A stretch of 50,081 nt of DNA from Escherichia sp. MOD1-EC7003 (GCF_002965065.1 NZ_PTRE01000056.1:1-50081); one strand, 5' to 3'. Shown: positions 40,700 to 50,081, counted from the stretch's first letter. The notes: generated by a model not told the origin, from the letters alone. Translations and numbers: made by a program.

Positions 40700-42580
40700 A
40701 TGTCTGCATCTTCGGCTAAGTCGTTAAATGTTCAATTACCCGCAATAACCCTTATCCTTTTTGTTTTTTGCATAGGGATGTTTTGTTATCTCGCACAATG
40801 GATGAGTTATGAAGAAGTTGATCAATCTGCACTTATCCATCTCGGCGCTAACGTTGCGCCTCTTACTTTGTCGGGTGAACCCTGGCGCTTATTGAGCAGT
40901 ATCTTTCTGCACAGCAGTGTTTCTCATTTGCTGATGAATATGTTTGCGCTCCTGGTCGTGGGAGGATTCGCTGAACGAATTCTGGGAAAATGGCGACTCC
41001 TGATTGTCTGGTTATTCTCCGGCGTCTTTGGTGGGCTAATCAGCGCCTGTTATGCGTTACGCGAAAGTGAGCAGATTGTCATCAGTGTTGGGGCATCGGG
41101 TGCCATTATGGGAATTGCGGGTGCTACGATAGTCGTCCAGCTTGCTTCAGCTGCGGGAACACATCATGAAAACCAGCGGCGAGTGTTATTTTCTTTGTTG
41201 GGTATGGTGGCGCTGACGCTACTGTATGGCACCCGGCAAACAGGAATCGATAACGCTTGCCACCTTGGCGGCCTGATTGCGGGGGGCGCGTTGGGTTGGC
41301 TGAGTGCGCGTTTATCTGGGCAAAATCGGCTTGTTATGGAAGGCGGGATTATTGTTGCGGGTAGTCTTCTACTGACCGGGGCTATCTGGCTTGCGCAGCA
41401 GCAAATTGATGATTCAGTTTTACAGGTCAGGCAAAGCCTGCGTGAAGAGTTTTATCCGCAGGAGATTGAACAAGAGCGACGGCAAAAAAAGCAGCAGTTA
41501 GCGAAGGAACGCAATGCACTCAAAGAAACATTACCCGCTCCGGTAAGTCGTGAACAGGCCAGTGGTGATTTGCTCGCTGAGATTGCCGATATCCATGATA
41601 TGGCGATCAGTCGGGATGGTAATACGTTGTATGCCGCTATTGAAAACACAAACAGCATTGTCGTTTACGATCTCGCACAAAAGAAAATTCTGCATACTTT
41701 TACAGCGCCTATAGCGAAAGAAAAATCAGCCAAACATTGTGGAGGCTGTAAAGATCAGGGCGTCAGATCGCTGGCGTTAAGCCCGGATGAAAAGTTGCTT
41801 TATGCGACTTCATTTGAAGCGAATGCGTTAACTGTCATTAACGTGGCGACGGGGGAGATTATTCAGTCGATTACCACCGGTGCACATCCTGACAGCCTTA
41901 TCCTCTCGCGTGATGGCACAAAAGCCTGGGTGATGAATAGCACCAGTAATAGTGTGTCAGCCATTGATCTGGTGGCTTATCAGCATGTGGTGGATATCCC
42001 GCTGGAGAAATACGACGGGACGGGGACGAGCAATAAGCCTGGCGCCTGGGTTATGGCACTTTCACCGGATGAAAAAACATTGTTGATACCCGGTATGGTC
42101 AGAGGTGACATTGTACGCATCAATACCATCACGCAACAGAAAGAAGACTTTCCCACCGGTAATGCGCGTGGCGTAGTTTCTGCGATGGGATTCCGACCAG
42201 AAAATGGCGAGGTTATTTTTGCCGACAGCCAGGGGATTTCACGTATAAGAGTTGGGGATCAACAAGCCAGCATTATGACGCAATGGTGTAGCAGGAACAT
42301 CTATTCCGTTGAGGGTATTAGCCCGGACGGTCAGTATTTAGCGTTGGTGTCATATGGCCTGCAAGGTTATGTCATCCTGCTCAATATTAATGCCGGGCAG
42401 ATTATTGGCGTTTATCCTGCCAGCTACGTTAATCACCTTCGTTTTTCAGCGGATGGTAGAAAGATATTTGTTATGGCGAAGAACGGATTAATCCAAATGG
42501 ACAGGACGCTCTCGCTTGATCCGCAGGCAATTATTCGTCATCCCCAATATGGCAATGTAGCTTGTATCCCTGAAGCGTAA
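40700..42580 (+). CDS. Rhomboid intramembrane serine protease fused to a C-terminal beta-propeller
   Basis: In this 626-residue protein, residues 1-210 form a rhomboid core of six helices with the HxxxN motif HLLMN (76-80), the catalytic serine in GASG (Ser133) and the catalytic histidine in NACHLGG (His188). A seventh helix (213-233) and a charged helical linker (about 238-280) lead to a propeller of about 340 residues with YVTN/WD-like repeats (TLYAAIENTNSIVVYDL, LYATSFEANALTVINV, AWVMNSTSNSVSAIDL). A CGGC motif lies near residue 350. If topology follows GlpG plus one helix, the propeller is periplasmic. It may correspond to the protease named Rhom7 in Shigella, which I cannot confirm. Confidence 0.88.
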   Translation: MSASSAKSLNVQLPAITLILFVFCIGMFCYLAQWMSYEEVDQSALIHLGANVAPLTLSGEPWRLLSSIFLHSSVSHLLMNMFALLVVGGFAERILGKWRLLIVWLFSGVFGGLISACYALRESEQIVISVGASGAIMGIAGATIVVQLASAAGTHHENQRRVLFSLLGMVALTLLYGTRQTGIDNACHLGGLIAGGALGWLSARLSGQNRLVMEGGIIVAGSLLLTGAIWLAQQQIDDSVLQVRQSLREEFYPQEIEQERRQKKQQLAKERNALKETLPAPVSREQASGDLLAEIADIHDMAISRDGNTLYAAIENTNSIVVYDLAQKKILHTFTAPIAKEKSAKHCGGCKDQGVRSLALSPDEKLLYATSFEANALTVINVATGEIIQSITTGAHPDSLILSRDGTKAWVMNSTSNSVSAIDLVAYQHVVDIPLEKYDGTGTSNKPGAWVMALSPDEKTLLIPGMVRGDIVRINTITQQKEDFPTGNARGVVSAMGFRPENGEVIFADSQGISRIRVGDQQASIMTQWCSRNIYSVEGISPDGQYLALVSYGLQGYVILLNINAGQIIGVYPASYVNHLRFSADGRKIFVMAKNGLIQMDRTLSLDPQAIIRHPQYGNVACIPEA

Positions 42581-42582
42581 GA

Positions 42583-42607
42583 AAAAGGGGCATGATAATC
42601 ACGCCCC
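42583..42607 (-). terminator. Rho-independent terminator of the lnt operon
   Basis: On the minus strand GGGGCGTGAT pairs with ATCATGCCCC (one mismatch) followed by TTTTTC. It lies past the lnt stop and next to the stop of the convergent rhomboid gene. Confidence 0.75.
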
Positions 42608-42657
42608 ACAGCTCAATGAGAAAGTACGTTTTGTTCATGCCGGATACATCAGGCACA

Positions 42658-44196
42658 TCAACGTTTACGTGCTCGCAGGCTCATCAGTACAGCAGCAAAA
42701 CCAAATAGTGCCGTCAGTACCCACAGCGGCCAGTTGCCGGTACGTGCGTACGGTGTGAGTCCGGTGGTCGGTGTCACATTAGTGGTCAACACCTCGCGGG
42801 TGAATTGTGGGATCATCGCCTGAATTTCACCCTGCGGGCCAATCACCGCCGTAATGCCGTTGTTGGTGCTACGCAGTAACGGGCGCGCCAGCTCCAGTGC
42901 ACGCATTCGCGCCATCTGGAAATGCTGCCACGGGCCGATAGATTTACCAAACCACGCATCGTTAGAGATGGTCAGTAGATAATTGGTATCCGGACGGAAG
43001 TTATCGCGCACCTGCTCGCCGAGAATGATCTCGTAACAAATGGCCGCAGTAAGCTGAATGTCGTTTACTGACAGTGGTGGCTGGATATATGGTCCACGGC
43101 TGAATGACGACATCGGCAGATCAAAGAACGGCGCTAACGGACGCAGAATCGACTCCAGCGGGACAAACTCGCCAAACGGCACCAGATGGTTTTTGTTATA
43201 GCGATCGGCTGATTCGTAGCTGTACGGCGCACCTTTACCCAGCGTGATAATGGTGTTGTAGGTATCGTAGCGGTTCTGCTTATTGAGACGCGCATCGACA
43301 ATCCCGGTTACCAGCGAGCTACCTTTCTCACGCAGCACGCCGTCCAGCTCTTTGAGGAACGGTTGCTGATTAATTTCCAGATCGGTTATCGCCGACTCCG
43401 GCCAGATGATCAGCGACGATTTACCCATCAGCGGTGCCGTCGCGTTGTAGTAAATCTTCAGCGTATTAAGAAGCTGTCCTTCATCCCACTTCAGCGATTG
43501 CGGAATATCACCCTGCACCATCGAAACCTGAATGGTTTTCTCTGGTTGTGGGGTAAACCACTGGATGTAACGTAGCGGGAAGGGGAGGGCAAACAGCACA
43601 ATTGCCACCCCCAATGGACGCCAGTTGCGTTTCACCAGCGCCAGTGCCAGCAGGCCGCTTACCATCATCAGCAGGAAGTTAATGGCTTCCACGCCCATTA
43701 TCGGTGCCAGCCCTTTTAACGGGCCGTCAATCTGGCTATAGCCGAACTGTAACCACGGGAAGCCTGTCAGTACCCAACCGCGCAGAAACTCGGTCACTTG
43801 CCAGAGGGCAGGGGCGGCAATCGCCACGCGTAGCCAGGTAGTTTTCGGCCACAGTCGCGACAGCACGCCAGCAAACAGTCCGGTATACAGCGACAGATAC
43901 GCCGCCAGCAGTATCACCAGGAAGATGTTAACCGGGCCTGGCATTCCACCAAAAGTCGCGATGCTGACATAGACCCAGTTAATACCGCTACCAAAGAGAC
44001 CAAATCCCCAGCAGAAGCCAATAGCGGCAGACTGGAGTGGACGGCGGTTAAAGGTCAACGCCTGAAGCCCCATCAGCGAAATAATCGCCGCAGGCCAGAC
44101 GTCATAAGGAGAGAAGGCCAGCGTTCCGCAGGCACCGAATAATAACGCCAGCAGCAGGCGAATGCGCTGGCGTTCAATTAATGAGGCAAAAGCCAT
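42658..44196 (-). CDS. lnt: Apolipoprotein N-acyltransferase
   Basis: This 512-residue inner-membrane enzyme adds the third acyl chain to the N-terminal cysteine of lipoproteins, needed for Lol sorting. About six to seven N-terminal helices are followed by a periplasmic nitrilase domain with its Glu in [10 protein letters not shown], its Lys in [11 protein letters not shown] and its Cys in [12 protein letters not shown], and a final helix. It is the last gene of ybeZ-ybeY-ybeX-lnt, 24 bases after ybeX. Confidence 0.97.
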   Translation of the reverse strand: MAFASLIERQRIRLLLALLFGACGTLAFSPYDVWPAAIISLMGLQALTFNRRPLQSAAIGFCWGFGLFGSGINWVYVSIATFGGMPGPVNIFLVILLAAYLSLYTGLFAGVLSRLWPKTTWLRVAIAAPALWQVTEFLRGWVLTGFPWLQFGYSQIDGPLKGLAPIMGVEAINFLLMMVSGLLALALVKRNWRPLGVAIVLFALPFPLRYIQWFTPQPEKTIQVSMVQGDIPQSLKWDEGQLLNTLKIYYNATAPLMGKSSLIIWPESAITDLEINQQPFLKELDGVLREKGSSLVTGIVDARLNKQNRYDTYNTIITLGKGAPYSYESADRYNKNHLVPFGEFVPLESILRPLAPFFDLPMSSFSRGPYIQPPLSVNDIQLTAAICYEIILGEQVRDNFRPDTNYLLTISNDAWFGKSIGPWQHFQMARMRALELARPLLRSTNNGITAVIGPQGEIQAMIPQFTREVLTTNVTPTTGLTPYARTGNWPLWVLTALFGFAAVLMSLRARKR

Positions 44197-44220
44197 GTAG
44201 TTATCTATCCAGTTTCGGTT

Positions 44221-45099
44221 TTATTCATCCAGTTTTGGCTGGGGTGAGTCATCCGGGATTTTGACATGAACCTGAATAATACGCCGACTGTCGGCCATCG
44301 CCACTTTGAACTGGTAGCCGTCGATGTCGATGGCTTCGCCACGCGCCGGAAGATGCCCAAACGCCTGCATCACCAGACCACCGATGGTGTCGACCTCTTC
44401 ATCGCTAAAGTGGGTGCCGAATGCTTCGTTGAAATCTTCAATGGAAGCCAGTGCACGCACGGTCCAGGTATGGCGACTCAGCTGACGGAAGTCGATATCA
44501 TCTTCTTCGTCATACTCGTCTTCAATCTCACCAACAATCAGTTCCAGGATATCTTCAATGGTTACCAGACCGGAAACCCCACCGAATTCGTCAATGACGA
44601 TCGCCATGTGGTAACGCTGAGAGCGAAACTCTTTCAGCATCCGGTCTACGCGCTTACTTTCAGGAACGACAACTGCCTGACGTAACACTTTTTCCATGCT
44701 GAAGGCTTCGGCATCGCTACGCATAAACGGCAGCAAATCTTTCGCCATCAGAATCCCTTCAATGTGATCTTTGTCTTCGCTAATCACCGGGAAACGTGAG
44801 TGGGCAGACTCGATGATAACATCAAGGCATTCGTCCAACGTCTGGTTGCGTTTCAGGGTAATCATCTGGGAGCGGGGGATCATGATGTCGCGAACGCGTT
44901 GGTCTGCGATGTCCATCACCCCTTCGAGCATATCGCGCGTATCTTCGTCGATAAGGTCGTTCTGCCCGGAATCACGGATCAGCGCCAGCAGTTCGTCACG
45001 GTTTTTCGGTTCACCGTGGAAAAGTTGGCTGAGTAACAGGGAGAAAAATCCCTTCTTGTTGCTTATCGTGTCACTACTGTGTGAATTGTCGTCGCTCAT
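44221..45099 (-). CDS. ybeX: CorC/HlyC-family CBS-domain protein YbeX
   Basis: This 292-residue cytoplasmic protein has two CBS domains (about 70-190: [65 protein letters not shown]) and a C-terminal CorC/HlyC domain (about 205-285). It has no membrane helices, unlike true CorC-type exporters. It has been linked to magnesium/cobalt homeostasis and to ribosome metabolism. It lies between ybeY and lnt in a heat-shock operon. Confidence 0.95.
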   Translation of the reverse strand: MSDDNSHSSDTISNKKGFFSLLLSQLFHGEPKNRDELLALIRDSGQNDLIDEDTRDMLEGVMDIADQRVRDIMIPRSQMITLKRNQTLDECLDVIIESAHSRFPVISEDKDHIEGILMAKDLLPFMRSDAEAFSMEKVLRQAVVVPESKRVDRMLKEFRSQRYHMAIVIDEFGGVSGLVTIEDILELIVGEIEDEYDEEDDIDFRQLSRHTWTVRALASIEDFNEAFGTHFSDEEVDTIGGLVMQAFGHLPARGEAIDIDGYQFKVAMADSRRIIQVHVKIPDDSPQPKLDE

Positions 45100-45188
45100 G
45101 GCGTCGTATGGGTTCTCATGTTAGTTAATCAAAACGCCGTCGTTAATCACCAACGGCGGGGGTGTCTGCCAGTTAAACACCTGGCAAA

Positions 45189-45656
45189 TTATTCTTTCTC
45201 GGCAATGTACGGATCCTCATAGCCCAGAGCAAGCATAATCTCTGTTTCGAGGGCTTCCATCTCTTCTGCTTCATCATCTTCGATGTGATCGTAACCTAAC
45301 AAATGCAGACTGCCGTGCACCACCATATGCGCCCAGTGCGCCTCCAGCGGTTTGCCTTGCTCCTGCGCTTCCTGCTCCACGACCTGACGACAGATAACCA
45401 GATCGCCCAGCAGCGGCATTTCCATGCCCGGTGGTGCTTCAAACGGGAAGGAGAGCACGTTGGTCGGCTTATCCTTACCGCGATAGGTCAGATTAAGATT
45501 GTGGCTTTCGGCGGTATCGACCACGCGAATGGTCACTTCCGATTCCTCCTGAAACTGCGGGATCACCGCATTCAACCATGTCTGAAACTGGCTCTCTTCC
45601 GGCAATCCGGCGTTATCTTCACATGCCAGTTGTAAATCGAGGATCACCTGACTCAT
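45189..45656 (-). CDS. ybeY: Endoribonuclease / rRNA maturation factor YbeY
   Basis: This 155-residue metalloprotein has the zinc motif [11 protein letters not shown] (HxxxHxxxxxH). It is needed for 16S rRNA 3'-end maturation and 70S quality control. Its start overlaps the ybeZ stop by four bases, so expression is coupled to the helicase-like YbeZ, its reported partner. Confidence 0.97.
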   Translation of the reverse strand: MSQVILDLQLACEDNAGLPEESQFQTWLNAVIPQFQEESEVTIRVVDTAESHNLNLTYRGKDKPTNVLSFPFEAPPGMEMPLLGDLVICRQVVEQEAQEQGKPLEAHWAHMVVHGSLHLLGYDHIEDDEAEEMEALETEIMLALGYEDPYIAEKE

Positions 45657-46693
45657 TTTTGTTCCTGTTCTTCGCGCTTGCGTTCTGCCGCCAGCGCCGC
45701 TTTACGTTTTTGTTCGGCTTCTTCCCAGGCTTCATAGGCGTTAACGATACGCGCCACCACCGGGTGACGAACCACATCTTCGCTGTGGAAGAAGTTAAAG
45801 CTGATCTCTTCGACATCTGCCAGCACTTCGACGGCATGACGCAAACCAGACTTGGTATTACGCGGCAGGTCGATTTGTGTCACGTCGCCGGTGATAACCG
45901 CTTTTGAGTTAAAACCGATACGGGTCAGGAACATCTTCATCTGTTCGATGGTGGTGTTCTGGCTCTCGTCAAGAATAATAAAAGCATCGTTCAGCGTACG
46001 ACCGCGCATATAGGCCAGCGGCGCGACTTCAATAACGTTACGCTCGATCAGCTTCTCGACTTTCTCAAAGCCGAGCATTTCAAACAGCGCGTCGTACAGC
46101 GGGCGTAGATATGGGTCCACTTTCTGACTTAAATCGCCGGGCAGGAAGCCCAGCTTCTCACCGGCTTCTACCGCCGGACGGGTCAGCAGAATACGACGAA
46201 TTTCCTGACGCTCCAGCGCATCAACTGCCGCCGCTACCGCCAGGTAGGTTTTACCCGTACCCGCCGGGCCAACGCCGAAGGTAATGTCATGGTCGAGAAT
46301 ATTAGCGATATATTGCGCCTGGTTTGGCGTGCGCGGCTTGATTACGCCGCGTTTGGTCTTGATATTGACTGCTTTGCCGTACTCCGGCACGCTCTCCGCG
46401 CTTTGTTCCAGCACGCGCGCTTCTTTAATCGCAAGGTGGATCTGTTCCGGTTCGATATCCTGAATCTGACCACGCATCGGGGCAGTATCGACATACAGGC
46501 TGCGCAGAATGTCTGCCGCAGCGGTGACGCAAATCGGACGGCCAGTCAATTTAAAGTGGTTATCGCGGCGATTGATTTCGATGCCGAGACGGCGTTCGAG
46601 CTGTTTGATGTTGTCATCAAACGGGCCGCACAGGCTCAACAGACGCGCGTTGTCTGCTGGCTCCAGGGTGATTTCGCGAGTGTCTATGTTCAA
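45653..46693 (-). CDS. ybeZ: PhoH-family ATPase YbeZ
   Basis: This 346-residue cytoplasmic PhoH-like protein has Walker [11 protein letters not shown] and the Walker B-type segment [10 protein letters not shown], with an N-terminal KH-like part and a charged C-terminal helix. It probably remodels RNA with YbeY. I chose a TTG start (46691-46693, [11 protein letters not shown] following) because AGAGGAAC lies just upstream; an ATG 13 codons earlier would cover that site. It is the first gene of ybeZYX-lnt behind a sigma-32-type promoter. Confidence 0.94.
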   Translation of the reverse strand: MNIDTREITLEPADNARLLSLCGPFDDNIKQLERRLGIEINRRDNHFKLTGRPICVTAAADILRSLYVDTAPMRGQIQDIEPEQIHLAIKEARVLEQSAESVPEYGKAVNIKTKRGVIKPRTPNQAQYIANILDHDITFGVGPAGTGKTYLAVAAAVDALERQEIRRILLTRPAVEAGEKLGFLPGDLSQKVDPYLRPLYDALFEMLGFEKVEKLIERNVIEVAPLAYMRGRTLNDAFIILDESQNTTIEQMKMFLTRIGFNSKAVITGDVTQIDLPRNTKSGLRHAVEVLADVEEISFNFFHSEDVVRHPVVARIVNAYEAWEEAEQKRKAALAAERKREEQEQK

Positions 46694-46791
46694 ACCGTTC
46701 CTCTTATCTGTATGCCGCCGGAAGCTGAACATTCACCGGCCTGTAAGGAAATTATTCACGCCACAGGAAAAAGGCGCAAGCATTGCGATAA

Positions 46792-46819
46792 AGATGGGGA
46801 TAAAGAGAGAAAAAACAAG
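46792..46819 (-). promoter_or_regulatory. Heat-shock (sigma-32) promoter of ybeZYX-lnt
   Basis: On the minus strand CTTGTTT (46813-46819) and CCCCATCT (46792-46799) are 13 bases apart. The sigma-32 consensus is CTTGAAA-N13-15-CCCCATNT, and the -10 element is perfect. It lies about 100 bases upstream of ybeZ, and heat-shock control of this operon is known. The -35 overlaps the T-run of the miaB terminator. Confidence 0.7.
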
Positions 46820-46839
46820 GCCCACCGGAACGGTGGGCC
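46813..46839 (-). terminator. Rho-independent terminator of miaB
   Basis: On the minus strand GGCCCACCG-TTC-CGGTGGGCC is followed by TTGTTTTTT. It lies between miaB and ybeZ, about 145 bases past the miaB stop, so ybeZ transcription largely needs its own promoter. Confidence 0.85.
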
Positions 46840-46900
46840 AGTGATTATTGACGAAGCACGCATTGTCCAGCCTACAAATTCAATATATTGCAGGAATCAT

Positions 46901-46930
46901 GTAGGCCTGATAAGCGTAGCGCATCAGGCA
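46901..46930. repeat. REP-like palindrome downstream of miaB
   Basis: GTAGGCCTGATAAG-CGTAGC-GCATCAGGCA is a typical variant of the E. coli REP palindrome, in the miaB-ybeZ spacer. A second GTGGGCC-type stem arm lies at about 46970. Confidence 0.75.
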
Positions 46931-46982
46931 ATTTGGCGTTTGTCGTCAGTCTCAAAACTTACCGAAACGGTGGGCCTGAGAA

Positions 46983-48407
46983 TTACGGCTGATAATAACC
47001 TACGCCAAGGTCGTTTTCTTTGCGAGTACGGGCAATAACTGATTCCGGGGTTTCTGCCACGCGCAGACCCATTTCATCTTCAGTACGCACCACTTTACCG
47101 CGCAAAGAGTTCGGGTAAACGTCGGTAATTTCCACATCGACGAATTTACCGATCATATCCGGCGTGCCTTCGAAGTTAACCACGCGGTTATTTTCAGTAC
47201 GACCGGAAAGTTCCATGATGCTCTTACGCGAAGTCCCTTCTACCAGAATACGCTGGGTGGTGCCGAGCATCCGGCGGCTCCATGCCATCGCTTGCTGATT
47301 AATGCGTTCTTGCAGAATATACAGACGCTGCTTTTTCTCTTCTTCCGGAACATCATCAACCATATCGGCGGCTGGCGTACCCGGACGCGCGGAGAAGATA
47401 AAGCTGTAGCTCATGTCGAAATTGACGTCGGCAATCAGCTTCATCGTTTTCTCGAAGTCTTCGGTGGTTTCGCCAGGGAAGCCAACGATGAAGTCAGAAC
47501 TGATCTGAATATCCGGACGCGCGGCACGCAGTTTACGGATGATCGCTTTGTACTCCAGCGCCGTGTGGGTACGGCCCATCAGGTTCAGAATGCGATCGGA
47601 ACCGCTCTGTACCGGCAGATGCAGGAAACTCACCAGTTCCGGCGTATCGCGGTACACTTCGATGATATCGTCGGTGAATTCGATCGGATGGCTGGTGGTA
47701 AAGCGAATACGATCGATCCCGTCGATCGCAGCAACCAGACGCAGCAGATCGGCAAACGATCCGGTGGTGCCGTCGTAGTTCTCACCACGCCAGGCGTTCA
47801 CGTTCTGACCGAGCAGGTTGACTTCACGCACGCCCTGCGCGGCGAGCTGGGCAATCTCAAACAGAATATCGTCGGACGGACGGCTGACCTCTTCACCACG
47901 AGTGTAAGGCACCACGCAGTAGGTGCAATATTTATTGCAGCCTTCCATGATGGAGACAAACGCGGTCGGCCCTTCGGCACGCGGTTCCGGCAGGCGGTCG
48001 AACTTCTCGATTTCCGGGAAGCTGATATCCACCACCGGGCTTCGGTTACCGCGCACGGAGTTAATCATCTCCGGCAGGCGGTGCAGCGTTTGCGGCCCAA
48101 AAATAATATCGACATAATGGGCGCGTTGACGTATGTGCTCGCCTTCCTGCGATGCCACGCAGCCGCCGACGCCGATAATCAGGTCTGGATTCTTCTCTTT
48201 TAACAGTTTCCAGCGACCTAACTGATGGAAGACTTTTTCCTGAGCCTTCTCGCGGATTGAGCAGGTGTTCAGCAGCAGCACATCCGCTTCTTCTGCCACG
48301 TCGGTCAGTTGATAGCCGTGGGTGGCATCCAGCAGATCGGCCATCTTCGATGAATCGTACTCGTTCATCTGACAGCCCCAGGTTTTAATATGGAGTTTTT
48401 TGGTCAT
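46983..48407 (-). CDS. miaB: tRNA-2-methylthio-N6-isopentenyladenosine-37 synthase MiaB
   Basis: This 474-residue radical-SAM methylthiotransferase adds the methylthio group to i6A37 of tRNAs reading UNN codons. An N-terminal UPF0004 domain has its auxiliary-cluster cysteines in [17 protein letters not shown] and GGCVAS. The radical-SAM motif is CNKYCTYC, and a C-terminal TRAM domain (about 380-440) binds tRNA. It is divergent from ubiF and closed by a terminator before ybeZ. Confidence 0.97.
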   Translation of the reverse strand: MTKKLHIKTWGCQMNEYDSSKMADLLDATHGYQLTDVAEEADVLLLNTCSIREKAQEKVFHQLGRWKLLKEKNPDLIIGVGGCVASQEGEHIRQRAHYVDIIFGPQTLHRLPEMINSVRGNRSPVVDISFPEIEKFDRLPEPRAEGPTAFVSIMEGCNKYCTYCVVPYTRGEEVSRPSDDILFEIAQLAAQGVREVNLLGQNVNAWRGENYDGTTGSFADLLRLVAAIDGIDRIRFTTSHPIEFTDDIIEVYRDTPELVSFLHLPVQSGSDRILNLMGRTHTALEYKAIIRKLRAARPDIQISSDFIVGFPGETTEDFEKTMKLIADVNFDMSYSFIFSARPGTPAADMVDDVPEEEKKQRLYILQERINQQAMAWSRRMLGTTQRILVEGTSRKSIMELSGRTENNRVVNFEGTPDMIGKFVDVEITDVYPNSLRGKVVRTEDEMGLRVAETPESVIARTRKENDLGVGYYQP

Positions 48408-48552
48408 CGACTTGCTCTTGCGAAATAGTAGCCAGGAATGCAGGGCGCATAGTGTAATGCTTTGCTGCCGTTGTGACCAGTATGAGCGTTATCAGCCCTT
48501 GGGGGTAAAAATCCTGTAAACTTAAAGCATATTGCTAACAGGATGATTGACC

Positions 48553-49728
48553 ATGACAAATCAACCAACGGAAATTGCCATTGTCGGCGGAGGAATGGTC
48601 GGCAGCGCACTGGCGCTGGGACTGGCACAGCACGGATTTACGGTAACGGTTATCGAACATGCCCAACCTGCGCCGTTTGTCGCTGACAGCCAGCCGGACG
48701 TGCGGATCTCGGCGATCAGCGCGGCTTCGGTATCATTGCTTAAAGGTTTAGGCGTCTGGGATGTAGTACAGGCTATGCGTTGCCATCCTTACCGCAGACT
48801 GGAAACCTGGGAGTGGGAAACGGCGCATGTGGTATTTGACGCCGCTGAACTTAAGTTACCGTTGCTTGGCTATATGGTGGAAAATACTGTCCTGCAACAG
48901 GCGCTGTGGCAGGCGCTGGAAGCGCACCCGAAAGTAACGTTACGTGTGCCAGGTTCGCTGATTGCGCTGCGTTGCCAGAATGGTCTTCAGGAGCTGGAAC
49001 TGAAGGGGGGCGAAGTGATCCGCGCGAAGCTGGTAATTGGTGCTGACGGGGCAAATTCGCAGGTGCGGCAAATGGCGGGAATTGGCGTTCATGCCTGGCA
49101 GTATGCGCAGTCGTGTATGTTGATTAGCGTACAGTGTGAAAACGATCCCGGCGACAGCACATGGCAGCAGTTTACCCCGGACGGTCCACGTGCGTTTTTG
49201 CCGCTGTTTGATAACCGGGCATCGCTGGTGTGGTATGACTCTCCGGCGCGTATTCGCCAGTTGCAGAATATGAATATGGCGCAGCTACAGGACGAAATTG
49301 CGAAGCATTTCCCGTCGCGTCTTGGGTACGTGACGCCGCTTGCCGCAGGTGCGTTTCCGCTGACGCGCCGCCATGCTTTGCAGTATGTGCAACCAGGGCT
49401 GGCGCTGGTAGGTGATGCGGCGCACACTATACATCCGCTGGCGGGGCAGGGGGTGAATCTTGGCTATCGCGATGTCGATGCCCTGATTGATGTTCTGGTG
49501 AATGCCCGTAGCTATGGTGAGGACTGGGCCAGTTACCCTGTCCTCAAGCGTTACCAGATGCGGCGCATGGCAGATAACTTCATTATGCAAAGCGGTATGG
49601 ATTTGTTTTATGCCGGATTCAGCAATAATCTGCCACCACTGCGTTTTATGCGTAATCTCGGGTTAATGGCGGCAGAGCGTGCTGGCGTGTTGAAACGTCA
49701 GGCGCTGAAATATGCGTTAGGGTTGTAG
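48553..49728 (+). CDS. ubiF: 3-demethoxyubiquinol 3-hydroxylase UbiF
   Basis: This 391-residue class A flavin monooxygenase performs the C6 hydroxylation of the ubiquinone ring, the last hydroxylation of Q8 synthesis. The FAD dinucleotide motif is IVGGGMVGSALALG near the start, a second is VIGADGANSQVR, and the ribityl-binding motif is GDAAHTIHPLAGQG. The ATG at 48553 (MTNQPTE) is standard, 10 bases after the AACAGGATG segment. Several substitutions relative to the K-12 protein as I recall it lie outside the motifs. Confidence 0.96.
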   Translation: MTNQPTEIAIVGGGMVGSALALGLAQHGFTVTVIEHAQPAPFVADSQPDVRISAISAASVSLLKGLGVWDVVQAMRCHPYRRLETWEWETAHVVFDAAELKLPLLGYMVENTVLQQALWQALEAHPKVTLRVPGSLIALRCQNGLQELELKGGEVIRAKLVIGADGANSQVRQMAGIGVHAWQYAQSCMLISVQCENDPGDSTWQQFTPDGPRAFLPLFDNRASLVWYDSPARIRQLQNMNMAQLQDEIAKHFPSRLGYVTPLAAGAFPLTRRHALQYVQPGLALVGDAAHTIHPLAGQGVNLGYRDVDALIDVLVNARSYGEDWASYPVLKRYQMRRMADNFIMQSGMDLFYAGFSNNLPPLRFMRNLGLMAAERAGVLKRQALKYALGL

Positions 49729-49736
49729 CCTCACAA

Positions 49737-49828
49737 CATGCCGGATGCATGCCAACCGTAGGTCGGATAAGACGCGCCAGCGTCGCATCCGACTTCGTAG
49801 GGTAAGGCGTGCCAACATCGCATTCGAC
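49737..49828. repeat. REP/BIME repeats after ubiF
   Basis: A REP palindrome at about 49758-49793 (GTAGGTCGGATAAG, CGCATCCGAC) is flanked by partial copies (GCCGGATGCATGCC before; GGTAAGGCGTGCC to GCATTCGAC after). Such clusters are usual between convergent units. Confidence 0.75.
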
Positions 49829-49849
49829 ATTGAATATACGCAGAAAAAC

Positions 49850-49876
49850 AAAAAGCTCGCCGAAGCGAGCTTTTTT
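49850..49876. terminator. Terminator of the tRNA operon (bidirectional)
   Basis: AAAAAGCTCGC pairs with GCGAGCTTTTT around a CGAA loop (TTCG on the minus strand, a very stable tetraloop). T-runs lie on both sides. It ends the minus-strand tRNA operon and could also stop ubiF transcription. Confidence 0.9.
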
Positions 49877-49880
49877 AATG

Positions 49881-49955
49881 TGGCTGGGGTACGAGGATTC
49901 GAACCTCGGAATGCCGGAATCAGAATCCGGTGCCTTACCGCTTGGCGATACCCCA
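49881..49955 (-). tRNA. glnX: tRNA-Gln, anticodon CUG
   Basis: This 75-nt cloverleaf begins TGGGGTATCGCC and ends with encoded CCA. The anticodon loop is TTCTGAT, giving CTG, and the T-arm is GGTTCGAATCC. It is the last gene of the minus-strand tRNA operon, five bases from the terminator. K-12 has two such genes (glnX and glnV) before metU; here only one is present, so the choice of symbol is arbitrary. Confidence 0.96.
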
Positions 49956-50003
49956 ACAAATTGGTTTTTGAATTTGCCGAACTTATTCGGCACATTCATA
50001 ATT

Positions 50004-50080
50004 TGGTGGCTACGACGGGATTCGAACCTGTGACCCCATCATTATGAGTGATGTGCTCTAACCAACTGAGCTACGTAGCC
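50004..50080 (-). tRNA. metU: tRNA-Met (elongator), anticodon CAU
   Basis: This 77-nt cloverleaf begins GGCTACGTAGCTCAG and ends with encoded CCA. The anticodon loop is CTCATAA. The first acceptor pair G-C and the D-arm GGTTAGAGC are those of elongator methionine tRNA, not the initiator. It lies 48 bases upstream of the glutamine tRNA gene in the same transcript; the remaining operon genes are past the window. Confidence 0.95.
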
Positions 50081-50081
50081 A

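Noticed and set aside
47292..48203. 303-codon plus-strand open frame opposite miaB
   Set aside because: It lies wholly within miaB, which shows all radical-SAM and TRAM motifs; the antisense translation has no recognisable fold.

Overview
The window is chromosomal DNA of an Escherichia coli/Shigella-type enterobacterium. Gene content, order and protein sequences match, as far as I can recall them, the K-12 segment running from the citrate lyase operon to the glnX/metU tRNA cluster. It is not K-12 itself. It carries three genes I do not place in K-12 here: a third J-like gene, a 321-residue exported protein gene and a rhomboid/beta-propeller gene. It lacks the IS5 copy that K-12 has between gltI and lnt. 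It also shows gene decay in citF, pagP, ybeF and the third J-like gene. All comparisons with K-12 are from memory and were not computed.

Layout. 1-2527 (minus): citrate lyase genes citC-citD-citE, then a citF cut off after about 60 codons by what looks like the end of an IS66-type insertion sequence. 2907-5214 (plus): the dpiB-dpiA two-component system. 5255-6640 (minus): dcuC with an FNR-type box upstream. 7225-7629: a dead pagP. 7804-9661: cspE, fluC (minus), ybeM, tatE. 9762-12583 (minus): lipA, a ybeF relic, lipB, ybeD. 12693-24713 (minus): dacA, rlpA, mrdB, mrdA, rlmH, rsfS, cobC, nadD, holA, lptE, leuS, a compact block for cell-wall elongation, ribosome maturation, NAD synthesis, DNA replication and LPS export.

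24949-35891 is the most distinctive part. After ybeL come a J-like gene killed by one amber codon and an exported protein of unknown function. Then the module [Sel1-repeat gene on minus, DUF1266-type gene on plus, tail-anchored J-like gene on plus] appears twice (ybeQ-ybeR-djlB and ybeT-ybeU-djlC). It is followed by hscC, a specialised Hsp70, facing back. The J-like proteins have HPE where J domains normally have HPD. The whole looks like a dedicated membrane-associated chaperone island.

35975-40245 (minus): rihA and the gltIJKL glutamate/aspartate ABC transporter with the SroC small RNA between gltI and gltJ. 40700-42580 (plus): a rhomboid protease fused to a beta-propeller. 42658-48407 (minus): miaB, then ybeZ-ybeY-ybeX-lnt behind a likely heat-shock promoter. 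48553-49728 (plus): ubiF. 49881-50080 (minus): tRNA-Gln(CUG) and elongator tRNA-Met, the distal end of a tRNA operon whose terminator lies at 49850-49876.
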